From assembly GCA_002455375.1 (NCBI GenBank), contig DKKR01000071.1:5820-14777 (forward strand): a stretch of 8,958 bases of DNA, read 5' to 3'. Positions 1 through 6,282 of this stretch are shown piece by piece; within the stretch, counting starts at the first letter, position 1, and every line of letters begins with the position of its first letter. The stretch is from Bacteroidetes bacterium UBA6661 (GTDB lineage Bacteria > Bacteroidota > Bacteroidia > AKYH767-A > OLB10). The notes under the pieces were generated by a model, which made no database searches, was not told the DNA's origin, and was given only the letters and a program-made list of their open reading frames with translations. The position numbers and the translations under genes are program-made.

Positions 1-35
1 CCTGTACTGCGGCAATGCCATAACCGAAATTCCAT
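1..35 (-). other. Possible 5' end of a further minus-strand gene, cut by the window edge
   Basis: On the minus strand the thioesterase stop codon TAA (37-35) overlaps an ATG (35-33) as TAATG, an arrangement often used for translational coupling. Only 11 codons are visible from that ATG (MEFRLWHCRST) and I recognise no family. A second ATG in another frame at 21 would give MALPQYR. The frame continuing directly from the thioesterase stop reads WNFGYGIAAVQ and looks at least as protein-like, but it has no start codon in view. A plus-strand gene ending at 46 is also formally possible. The sequence does not decide between these. Confidence 0.25.
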
Positions 36-436
36 TATTTTTTTAAAAGAAGTTTTTTCCATTCTTCAGGAAGGTTTTCACTAACAGAAAGACGATAATT
101 GTAACAAACCAAAACCGTAAGTCCATCTGCCAGAATAATTTTATTATTATCAGTTGTTTTAAAAACTTCAAAGCCAAGGTCAAAACTTTTTGTCCCTACA
201 CGAGTACACCAAGTTCTGACGGAAATATTATCATTCAGCAATGCAGGATGTCTGTAGTTGATTTGTGTCTGTGCCAGAATAAATCCTGTTTCGCGCCAGT
301 TGATGTTTAATGGCAGACGTTCGCTAAAATCAATTCTTGCTTTTTCAATATAGCTTAAATAAACGGCATTGTTAACATGCCCCATCCAGTCTATGTCTGA
401 AAAGCGGATTTGAATGGGGGTAATTATTTCAGGCAT
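35..436 (-). CDS. Acyl-CoA thioesterase, hotdog fold (4HBT/YbgC-FadM-like)
   Basis: This 133-residue protein has the length and opening of the 4-hydroxybenzoyl-CoA thioesterase type of hotdog enzyme, which hydrolyses acyl-CoA thioesters in the cytoplasm. The signature is RFSDIDWMGHVNNAVY at residues 11-26. Asp16 sits where the catalytic aspartate lies in 4HBT enzymes, and the GHVNN turn begins the long central helix (YLSYIEKARIDF). No signal peptide is present. The start codon lies 2 nt after the stop of the secreted hydrolase on the same strand, so the two are almost certainly co-transcribed and perhaps translationally coupled. The substrate (medium-chain, aromatic or other acyl-CoA) cannot be read from the sequence. 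The family call is secure; the physiological role is open. Confidence 0.9.
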   Translation of the reverse strand: MPEIITPIQIRFSDIDWMGHVNNAVYLSYIEKARIDFSERLPLNINWRETGFILAQTQINYRHPALLNDNISVRTWCTRVGTKSFDLGFEVFKTTDNNKIILADGLTVLVCYNYRLSVSENLPEEWKKLLLKK

Positions 437-438
437 AT

Positions 439-1692
439 TTACTCTATGATGATGCGTTTTGAAATCAATTGCTTATCGGTAATGATATTGAGCAGATACA
501 TTCCTTTGGAAACACCTGTTATATTTAAAGTTGTGTAATCATGCAACAAAGGTGTTGAAGGAATAATATTTCTTCCCTGAACATCAAACATGCTGCAAGA
601 AAATGTTTTTCCGGGTATGTTGATGTTGATTTGTCCTTTTGCTGGATTAGGATAAACATGAACGGCAGGCAAATCAGCAGTATTTGTGCCCGATATATTT
701 TCGCAAATAATATCACTTAAAAAACGTGCAACAAGAGTATCAATCAGTACATCATCATGAATGCCATGTACGTTACCATTGTAGAGTAATGCCTGATAAT
801 GTTGACTTGAATAACCAAGGTTATTCATTCTGTCATTTATCACACAGGAACCAAAAAGATGTGGGTAATTTTGTGATACATTCATAGGTTGATTCCAAAG
901 CCCCGGCAAATAGCCGCAACCAACAGTGCCATCACCTGTCTGATGGTATGAGAAAAGTGCAGGGTCTGTGTTGGATTCTATAAAAGAAGTATCTAACAAT
1001 GCACCAAATAGATTTACTGCTGCAAGCACGTTGCTGCTTTGTCCATTAAGATTTAATCTTCCAAAAATAGAACCCAAATCACTCCTTTGTACATTACCAA
1101 AGAGCGTTGTTACATCGCTTATTGCTCCACCATTTATCGGAGCCTCGCTTTGTTTGTCAACAAAGGTAAAATGCATCGCTGTGATAGAGCCAGCACTGGC
1201 ACCGCCAACAAAAGCAAGATTAATATTGCTTGAGTCAATTGCTGTACGTGCTTTAAGAAAACGCATGGCTCCATGTGCATCTTGTACAGCACGATATGCT
1301 GCTCTGATTACTTCGCTTGAGTCGAATGTAAATGGTGCGCCAAAAAACAGGTTTCCATAAAACCCTAATCTGTATGACATGGTTGCAGAAACATAACCTC
1401 TTTCTGCATAAGCTTGTGCGATGACATCCATATCATTTTTATTACCTGTAAAAAAACCTCCACCATGAATCCATAAAATTATAGGGCGTGATGTGTTGTT
1501 GTCGCCTATTGGCTTCCAGATATTCATTTGAAGATTCGCCACTGTATGGTTATAGGCAGTGTCGCTACCATAACTTATATCTCTTTCAACATAGGTTTGA
1601 TAGATTCTCGGATAATAAGGGTCAAGACATTGAGCAAAACTTTGTCCGCTGGAAATAAAAACAAATACAAAAAGTAAAATTCTATTCATCAT
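439..1692 (-). CDS. Secreted alpha/beta-hydrolase (carboxylesterase-like) with T9SS type A sorting domain
   Basis: The protein (417 residues) has three parts. Residues 1-20 are a Sec signal peptide with a hydrophobic core, probably cleaved after SFA. Residues about 25-330 are an esterase/lipase-type alpha/beta-hydrolase. Residues about 343-417 are a Por secretion-system sorting tail (VYPNPAKGQ start, GMYLLNI and a K-R-rich end). In the hydrolase, HGGGF (76-80) forms the oxyanion hole and GASAG (164-168) is the nucleophile elbow with Ser166. Asp254 and His309 (in NVHGIHD) are my best guesses for the acid and base. By family knowledge such tails send proteins across the outer membrane by type IX secretion for surface attachment or release. 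A carboxylic ester is the likely substrate class, but the actual substrate is unknown. It has its own promoter (1717-1747) and is followed 2 nt later by the thioesterase. ATG at 1692 and ATG at 1689 are both usable; the signal peptide works with either. Confidence 0.9.
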   Translation of the reverse strand: MMNRILLFVFVFISSGQSFAQCLDPYYPRIYQTYVERDISYGSDTAYNHTVANLQMNIWKPIGDNNTSRPIILWIHGGGFFTGNKNDMDVIAQAYAERGYVSATMSYRLGFYGNLFFGAPFTFDSSEVIRAAYRAVQDAHGAMRFLKARTAIDSSNINLAFVGGASAGSITAMHFTFVDKQSEAPINGGAISDVTTLFGNVQRSDLGSIFGRLNLNGQSSNVLAAVNLFGALLDTSFIESNTDPALFSYHQTGDGTVGCGYLPGLWNQPMNVSQNYPHLFGSCVINDRMNNLGYSSQHYQALLYNGNVHGIHDDVLIDTLVARFLSDIICENISGTNTADLPAVHVYPNPAKGQININIPGKTFSCSMFDVQGRNIIPSTPLLHDYTTLNITGVSKGMYLLNIITDKQLISKRIIIE

Positions 1693-1716
1693 AAAAAGGT
1701 TTATAAAATCTGTTGA

Positions 1717-1747
1717 CTAAAGTATGGTTAATAGATAGTATTTGCAA
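1717..1747 (-). promoter_or_regulatory. Promoter of the secreted hydrolase-thioesterase unit
   Basis: On the minus strand TTG (1747-1745) is followed after exactly 20 nt by TACTTTAG (1724-1717). This matches the Bacteroidota sigma-A pattern TTG-N~20-TAnnTTTG except for A in place of the final G. The -7 box ends 25 nt before the ATG, so the leader would be about 21 nt. The site lies downstream of the yceI-family terminator, as expected for a new transcription unit. Confidence 0.6.
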
Positions 1748-1854
1748 GGGGGGCTTTTTACAGATATTAAAATTAAGCAAAATAAAGAGGCACTTCAATT
1801 TCAAATGCTACATGCTGCATTGTTTTCAATAACATTATTTCATAAGCAAATTAC

Positions 1855-1891
1855 AAAAAAGGCCATCTCAAAAATGTTTTTTGAGACAGCC
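1855..1891 (-). terminator. Rho-independent terminator after the YceI-family gene
   Basis: Read on the minus strand, GGC (1891-1889) pairs with GCC (1863-1861). After a 2x2 mismatch, TCTCAAAAA-type arms (1886-1878 with 1874-1866) form a perfect 9-bp stem around a 3-nt loop. A run of six T (1860-1855) follows immediately. It begins 25 nt after the stop codon of the YceI-family gene, the right place and orientation to end the pirin-YceI transcript. The T-tract exists only on the minus-strand side, so it acts in that direction. Confidence 0.85.
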
Positions 1892-1916
1892 CTTCTGAAC
1901 CAAACTATCAAATATT

Positions 1917-2456
1917 TTACTTCTTCACCAACTGAATTTCTGCAGCAATCTGCACGTCTTCGCTAACCAATACACCACCGGTTTCTAATGCTGTGTTCCA
2001 GTTCAGACCCCAATCTTTGCGGTTAATTTTTCCGGATAATGTAAATCCTGCCTTTTCCTGACCCCATGGGTCTTTCATCATACCACCAAACTCTACGTTT
2101 AATTTTACAGGCTTAGAAACACCTTTCATTGTAAGTTGACCATTCAGTGCATAATTGTCGTCACCGGTTTTTGAAAAATTCTCTGACTTAAATGAAATAG
2201 AAGGATGATTTTCTGCATCAAAAAAGTCACCGCTCTTTAAGTGTGTGTCACGTTGTGTGTCACCGGTAGTAATGCTTGAAGCATCCATACTGAAATTGAT
2301 GTTTGCATTGCTAAAATTGTTGTCGTCAGATTGTACTGTGCCTTCAAATTTTGCAAAGTTCCCTTTTACATTCGATATCATCAGATGTTTTACTTTGAAT
2401 GTAATTTCAGAGTGTGCCTGATCTATGCCCCATGTTGTTTTTGTGAGTGTTGTCAT
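1917..2456 (-). CDS. YceI-family lipocalin-like protein
   Basis: The 179-residue protein matches the YceI/TT1927b fold, a lipocalin-like beta barrel that in characterised members binds an isoprenoid or other amphiphile. Conserved blocks are visible in order: W-x-IDQAHSEITFKVKHL (9-25), the G-x-F segment at 32-34, RDTHLKSGDFFDAENHPSISF (69-89), LTMKGVSKPVKL (108-119) and INRKDWGLNW (145-154). There is no signal peptide, unlike E. coli YceI, so this member is probably cytoplasmic. The start ATG is preceded by an A-rich leader and no Shine-Dalgarno motif. It lies 34 nt after the pirin gene, without a promoter of its own that I can see, and is followed by a strong terminator. It is therefore best read as the last gene of a pirin-YceI operon. 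The ligand and exact function are unknown; a stress-related role is only inference. Confidence 0.93.
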   Translation of the reverse strand: MTTLTKTTWGIDQAHSEITFKVKHLMISNVKGNFAKFEGTVQSDDNNFSNANINFSMDASSITTGDTQRDTHLKSGDFFDAENHPSISFKSENFSKTGDDNYALNGQLTMKGVSKPVKLNVEFGGMMKDPWGQEKAGFTLSGKINRKDWGLNWNTALETGGVLVSEDVQIAAEIQLVKK

Positions 2457-2490
2457 AATTTTTATTTTTTTAAATTGTTAATTGTTTTGT

Positions 2491-3213
2491 TTAATTGAGT
2501 TGCATTGGAATATCCAGCAGTAATATTTCTGCACCTTCGGTTTTAGCGATAAAGTTTATTTCAGAGGTATTCCATAAGCCAATAGCATCGCGCTCATACA
2601 ACATATTGTTGTTGATTTCAAATTCGCCTTTCACTACCATGGCATAAACACCGTTACCTTCTTTTTTTATTTTATATGAGGTGTTTTTATCTTTTTCGAA
2701 GTTGCCCATACTGAGCCATGCCTGTTGGTGTATCCACAATCCACTTTTTTCTGTATCGGGCGAAACGATAGTCTGCAGTTTGTTTTTTCTGTCACTGATG
2801 TTGAGTGAAAGTTGATCATAGCGTGGATTTACATTTTCTTTGTCGGGATAAAGCCATATCTGAAATAACTTTACTGCCTCAGTTTTGCTGGCATTAAACT
2901 CACTGTGTGTCACGCCTGAGCCTGCACTCATCACCTGCACATCGCCATATTTTATTATGCCATGATTATTCATGTTATCCTTATGTTCGAGTGCTCCTGC
3001 TAAAGGAATAGTAATAATTTCCATGTTGTCGTGCGGATGTGTGCCAAAGCCCATTCCCGGTTCAACATGATCGTCATTGAGTACGCGCAACACACCAAAG
3101 TGCATTTGATTGGGATTATAGTAGTTTGCAAAACTGAATGAATGTTTTGCTTTTAACCAACCATGATCGGCATTTCCTCTGTTTTCTGCTCTGTGAATTA
3201 CTTTATTTTCCAT
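2491..3213 (-). CDS. Pirin family protein (bicupin, YhhW-like)
   Basis: At 240 residues this is the usual length of bacterial pirins of the YhhW type, two-cupin iron proteins, some of which show quercetin 2,3-dioxygenase activity in vitro. The N-terminal cupin carries the metal site: His59 and His61 in GTHPHDNMEI, then His103 and Glu105 in GSGVTHSEFNAS. These match the His-His-His-Glu set of human and E. coli pirins. The opening (HRAENRGNADHGWLKAKHSFSFANYYNP) is also characteristic. The C-terminal cupin (about 140-240) lacks a comparable metal set, as is normal. The gene has a good promoter of its own (3233-3263) and a candidate operator beyond it. The Crp/Fnr-type regulator lies just upstream on the same strand, and a YceI-family gene follows after 34 nt. 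The biological substrate or partner is unknown. Confidence 0.94.
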   Translation of the reverse strand: MENKVIHRAENRGNADHGWLKAKHSFSFANYYNPNQMHFGVLRVLNDDHVEPGMGFGTHPHDNMEIITIPLAGALEHKDNMNNHGIIKYGDVQVMSAGSGVTHSEFNASKTEAVKLFQIWLYPDKENVNPRYDQLSLNISDRKNKLQTIVSPDTEKSGLWIHQQAWLSMGNFEKDKNTSYKIKKEGNGVYAMVVKGEFEINNNMLYERDAIGLWNTSEINFIAKTEGAEILLLDIPMQLN

Positions 3214-3232
3214 ATCCTTAAAATTTATGGTA

Positions 3233-3263
3233 CAAAAGTAGAACGGCCTTGAGCGGTCAGCAA
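3233..3263 (-). promoter_or_regulatory. Promoter of the pirin-YceI operon
   Basis: On the minus strand TTG (3263-3261), 20 nt, then TACTTTTG (3240-3233) is a full match to the Bacteroidota -33 TTG / -7 TAnnTTTG promoter. The -7 box ends 20 nt before the pirin ATG, giving a leader of about 16 nt with transcription starting near 3229. No Shine-Dalgarno motif is present. Confidence 0.75.
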
Positions 3264-3283
3264 TAACCTGAATTAATAAAGTG

Positions 3284-3301
3284 ACTTAATTTAGGTTAAG
3301 T
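3284..3301. promoter_or_regulatory. Candidate Crp/Fnr-type operator upstream of pirin
   Basis: The inverted repeat ACTTAA-N6-TTAAGT (spacer TTTAGG) has perfect 6-bp arms and the same 6-N6-6 geometry as classical Crp sites. Its centre is about 63 bp upstream of the predicted pirin transcription start, close to the -61.5 position used by class I activators. It lies between the stop codon of the Crp/Fnr-type gene and the pirin promoter. The arms are A/T-rich and the site is unproven; binding by the neighbouring regulator is inference. It has no T-tract and a weak stem, so it does not look like a terminator. Confidence 0.4.
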
Positions 3302-3326
3302 TAATTTGTGTGTGTGATTTTTGTTG

Positions 3327-3929
3327 TCAGTTTTTAGTCATACGTGCACGCATCTTACTGAAAAATTCTGGCGTGACACCAATATAGGAAGCAATATATT
3401 TCTGTGGTAAACAGGAAACCAAAGCAGGATACTTCAGACAAAACTTTTCAAATCTTTCTTCTGCAGTCAGAGAAAGTTTATCGAGAATCCGCTCCTGCTG
3501 ACTTGCCATACTGTTTTCAATCAATATTCTGAAAAAGCGTTCAAACTTGGGGATTTTATCAAACAAGATATCTCTGTTTTCTTTTGTAAGCACAACAATT
3601 TCACTTTCATCAATGGCATCAATAAATAGAATTCCCGGTCGGCCCGTTATGCTGCTATAAAAATCGCCAATCCACCATCCCGGTGGAGCAAATTGTAAAA
3701 TATGTTCTGTTCCGTTTTTATCAATATTATAAGCACGCAAGCAACCTGAATTTACAAAACATGATGCCGAAAAAACTTCGCCTGCCTGCATAATAAATTG
3801 CTTGCGTCTGACTAAACGTGTACTTAATAACGATGTAAATATTGTTTCTTCTTCTTCTGAAAGTAAAATATATCTTGAAATATTTTTCAGAATAAGATTA
3901 AAAGGTTTGTTGCTATCTGTTTTTGCCAT
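3327..3929 (-). CDS. Crp/Fnr family transcriptional regulator
   Basis: A 200-residue regulator with an N-terminal cyclic-nucleotide-binding-like beta roll (about 25-115, including GEVFSASCFVNSGCLRAY and GWWIGDF), a dimerisation helix (about 118-150), and a C-terminal helix-turn-helix. The last part, LPQKYIASYIGVTPEFFSKMRARM (174-197), is the form common in short Bacteroidota Crp/Fnr proteins. The cAMP-contact Arg-Ser pair of E. coli Crp is not evident, and the four cysteines present (57, 63, 164, 173) do not form an Fnr-type N-terminal iron-sulfur cluster, so the signal is unknown. I prefer ATG 3929 (MAKTDSNKPF); an in-frame ATG at 3947 would add six residues (MIILNN) that look unlike the family. 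The start lies inside the last codons of gmhA, a 17-nt overlap, so the two share a transcript. Likely targets are its own operon and the pirin operon (inference). Confidence 0.9.
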   Translation of the reverse strand: MAKTDSNKPFNLILKNISRYILLSEEEETIFTSLLSTRLVRRKQFIMQAGEVFSASCFVNSGCLRAYNIDKNGTEHILQFAPPGWWIGDFYSSITGRPGILFIDAIDESEIVVLTKENRDILFDKIPKFERFFRILIENSMASQQERILDKLSLTAEERFEKFCLKYPALVSCLPQKYIASYIGVTPEFFSKMRARMTKN

Positions 3930-4491
3930 GTTGTTCAATATAATCAATCAGGGCATGAATAATTTTGATATGAATTTCCTGTGTTCTGTCGGCATATCCG
4001 GAATGAGGAACGCGAATTTCAACATCGCAATGATTTTTTAATGCACCACCATCTTTACCTGTCAATGCAATTACGGTAATATTTTTTGATTGTGCCACTT
4101 TAGCTGCTTCCAAAACATTGGCAGAGTTGCCACTTGTGCTTATGGCTAATAAAACATCACCTTTATTTCCAACACCTTCAATAAATCTTGAAAAAACATA
4201 ATTGAAACCGTAATCATTTCCAACACAACTCATATATGAAGGATCAGAAATGCTGATTGCTGCAATTGGTTTTCTGTCGTTACGATAACGTCCTGTAAGT
4301 TCTTCGGCAAAGTGCATGGCATCACACATGCTTCCGCCATTGCCGCACGATATAATTTTGCCTCCTGCTGCAAGAGAGGCAGTCATCAACTCACCGGCTT
4401 TTGTTACGGCTGCAATATTTTTTTCGTCTGATAAAAAAGTTTCAAGTACTTTTTTGGCTTCTTCAAAATGCTGACGAATTATTTCTGACAT
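3913..4491 (-). CDS. gmhA: Sedoheptulose-7-phosphate isomerase (phosphoheptose isomerase, SIS domain)
   Basis: GmhA converts sedoheptulose 7-phosphate to D-glycero-D-manno-heptose 7-phosphate, the first step toward ADP-heptose for the LPS inner core (cytoplasm, homotetramer). The protein resembles E. coli GmhA over its whole length. It shares SCGNGGS-CDAMHFAEELTGRYR, SCVGND-GFN, AISTSGNSANV, TGKDGG and GYADR-QEIHIK-IH. The metal/catalytic residues His60, Glu64, Gln171 and His179 line up with E. coli His61, Glu65, Gln172 and His180. I chose ATG 4491, which gives 192 residues, the E. coli length. The in-frame ATG at 4512 overlaps the predicted -7 box and would precede the transcription start. 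No other heptose genes are in the window. It overlaps the Crp/Fnr-type gene downstream and is divergent from lnt. Confidence 0.95.
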   Translation of the reverse strand: MSEIIRQHFEEAKKVLETFLSDEKNIAAVTKAGELMTASLAAGGKIISCGNGGSMCDAMHFAEELTGRYRNDRKPIAAISISDPSYMSCVGNDYGFNYVFSRFIEGVGNKGDVLLAISTSGNSANVLEAAKVAQSKNITVIALTGKDGGALKNHCDVEIRVPHSGYADRTQEIHIKIIHALIDYIEQHGKNR

Positions 4492-4509
4492 ATATAAGTT
4501 TATATAGCA

Positions 4510-4517
4510 CAAAGATA
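4510..4517 (-). promoter_or_regulatory. -7 box of the gmhA-regulator operon promoter
   Basis: TATCTTTG on the minus strand is a perfect TAnnTTTG match ending 19 nt before the chosen gmhA ATG. No TTG lies at the expected distance upstream, so the -33 element is weak or absent, which may mean the promoter needs an activator or is simply weak. Confidence 0.5.
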
Positions 4518-4663
4518 TAAGATATTTTAAGTTTATTTTGTTTGTAATATATCATAACAGGCTAATAATGTTGCTAAACATTTATTGTCGTCTAAGTTGT
4601 TATTGATGAATGAAAAAGTGTTTGTGAGGGAATTTGTTTTTTATTTGCATTAATTCTTTTTTT

Positions 4664-6244
4664 ATGCAGGTTAAGAACAAATTTATATTAGCACTTCTTT
4701 CAGCAATACTGCTTTCGTTAAGCTGGCCTGAGCGTGGACTAACCCCACTTGTTTTTATTGCATGGGTACCATTGCTGCTTTTGGAAGCGTATAGCTCGCA
4801 GAATAAGGAACAGAAAAAATTTAGGTTGTTTGGTTGGGCATATTTTGCCATTCTTGTGTGGAATGCATTAACCACATGGTGGGTATGCAATGCCAGTTTT
4901 GGTGGCGGCCTGTTTGCTATTTTCTGCAATGCATTGTTTATGACAGGTGTGTTTTATGCTTTTCATCTTGTTAAAAAGAAAAAGGGACATGTGGTCGGTT
5001 ATGCAGCATTAATAATTTTTTGGGTCGCTTTTGAATACCTGCATTTAAACTGGGAGTTAAGCTGGCCCTGGTTGACATTAGGAAATGTGTTTGCAACAAA
5101 ACCACAATGGATTCAGTGGTATGAATTGACAGGAGTGTTAGGTGGCACAGTTTGGGTTCTGTTGGTGAATATTTTAATTACAAGAATTTTTCTTGCATCA
5201 GCAGATAAATTGAAGCGCAACATTATGTATGCAACTATTGCAATTATTTTTCCTGTGCTGATTTCAATACTGCGTTATTACACTTATAAAGAAGAAGAGA
5301 ATCCTGTTAATGTTATTGCAACACAACCCAACATTGACCCTTATGGAGAGAAATTTTCCGGAATGAGTAATGTTGACCAGTTGATTCAGGTGTTACGCTT
5401 AGCCAATCTCGAACTTTACGATTCATCCGATGTTATTCTTGCACCTGAAACAGCCATTGCCAATTCAATCTGGGAAGATGAGATAGAACTTTATCCTGAA
5501 ATAAAATTAATCAGAAATTACTTGCAGGCAAATCCCGGTGCAACTATCATTATTGGTGCATCAACAAACCTTGCTTACTTGAATGGACAAAAGCCATCTG
5601 CAACAGCAAGAAAGTTTAAAGATCAGGATGGTTATTATGATTCCTATAACACAGCTTTGCTCTTTGAAAATGGAAAGCCTGCACAGATTTTTCATAAATC
5701 GAAGTTAGTGCCGGGCGTTGAGAAAATGCCTTATCCAAAGATTTTCGGTTTTCTTGAAAAACTTTCAATAGACATGGGAGGCACTGCAGGAAGTTTAGGG
5801 ATTCAGGATGAGCCAACAGTGTTTACAACAAAAAACAGAATGATTGTTGCACCTGTTATTTGTTATGAATCAATTTATGGAGGTTATCTTGCAAAGTATA
5901 TTCGTAAGGGTGCACAATGGATTGCAATTATTACTAATGATGGATGGTGGGGCGACACTCCGGGCTATCGTCAGCATTTTAACTATGCACGATTGCAGGC
6001 GGTTTCTTTACGAAGAAGTATAGGCCGTTCGGCAAATACAGGAATCAGTGGTTTTATCAATCAACGTGGTGATGCATTTCAACAAACACCCTATTGGAAA
6101 GATGCAGTAGTGCGGCAGGCTATCAACAAGAACGATAAATTAACATTTTTTGCACAACATGGCGATTATCCCGGGCTAATAGCTTCAATATTGGTGTTGC
6201 CGGTTATTGTTATTACGTTTTTCGGAAAAAGAAAAAATCAGTAG
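4664..6244 (+). CDS. lnt: Apolipoprotein N-acyltransferase
   Basis: Lnt adds the third acyl chain to the N-terminal cysteine of lipoproteins in the inner membrane. From ATG 4664 the protein has 526 residues (E. coli Lnt 512). About six hydrophobic segments in the first 205 residues are followed by a nitrilase-type domain (about 213-495) and a final membrane helix (503-520). The nitrilase triad is visible as Glu262 (APETA), Lys345 (FHKSKLVPGVEKMPY) and Cys400 (APVICYES). TNDGWWGDTPG and the R-S-x-N-T-G-x-S region (455-462) are also typical. A TTG 30 nt upstream in frame is possible, but its extension starts within the likely promoter region. A near-consensus -7 box, TTTATTTG (4640-4647), lies 17 nt before the ATG; it has one mismatch and a poorly spaced TTG. 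The gene is divergent from gmhA and followed by lpdA after 38 nt. Confidence 0.95.
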   Translation: MQVKNKFILALLSAILLSLSWPERGLTPLVFIAWVPLLLLEAYSSQNKEQKKFRLFGWAYFAILVWNALTTWWVCNASFGGGLFAIFCNALFMTGVFYAFHLVKKKKGHVVGYAALIIFWVAFEYLHLNWELSWPWLTLGNVFATKPQWIQWYELTGVLGGTVWVLLVNILITRIFLASADKLKRNIMYATIAIIFPVLISILRYYTYKEEENPVNVIATQPNIDPYGEKFSGMSNVDQLIQVLRLANLELYDSSDVILAPETAIANSIWEDEIELYPEIKLIRNYLQANPGATIIIGASTNLAYLNGQKPSATARKFKDQDGYYDSYNTALLFENGKPAQIFHKSKLVPGVEKMPYPKIFGFLEKLSIDMGGTAGSLGIQDEPTVFTTKNRMIVAPVICYESIYGGYLAKYIRKGAQWIAIITNDGWWGDTPGYRQHFNYARLQAVSLRRSIGRSANTGISGFINQRGDAFQQTPYWKDAVVRQAINKNDKLTFFAQHGDYPGLIASILVLPVIVITFFGKRKNQ

Positions 6245-6282
6245 TTTTTTTTCGGAATTTTGTGCAATAAATTTTAATAGTA

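Noticed and set aside
968..1360. Plus-strand 130-codon frame opposite the hydrolase
   Set aside because: It is antisense to the conserved catalytic core of a clearly coding gene and shows no recognisable motif.
1742..1966. Plus-strand 74-codon open frame in the 1693-1916 gap
   Set aside because: It runs through the minus-strand terminator hairpin and into the YceI-family gene, has no family features, and low-complexity A/T-driven composition. The gap is better explained by the terminator (1855-1891) and the hydrolase promoter (1717-1747); 1748-1854 shows nothing else.
3307..3316. Short TG dinucleotide repeat after the regulator gene
   Set aside because: Only five units and outside any coding frame; not long enough to suggest phase variation.
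3930..3947. Upstream ATG for the Crp/Fnr-type regulator
   Set aside because: It would add MIILNN and lengthen the gmhA overlap to 35 nt; MAKTDSNKPF from ATG 3929 fits the family better, although this is not certain.
4634..4663. TTG start extending Lnt by 10 residues
   Set aside because: The extension (MFFICINSFF) falls in the T-rich leader and over a near-consensus -7 box; ATG 4664 gives the usual Lnt beginning.
4600..4929. Minus-strand 109-codon frame across the lnt start
   Set aside because: It is antisense to the first Lnt membrane helices and includes the divergent promoter region; no protein-family features.
6231..6253. A-run/T-run hairpin at the end of lnt as a terminator
   Set aside because: The arms are almost only A:T, include coding sequence and the stop codon, and lpdA follows 38 nt later. 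Too weak to call.
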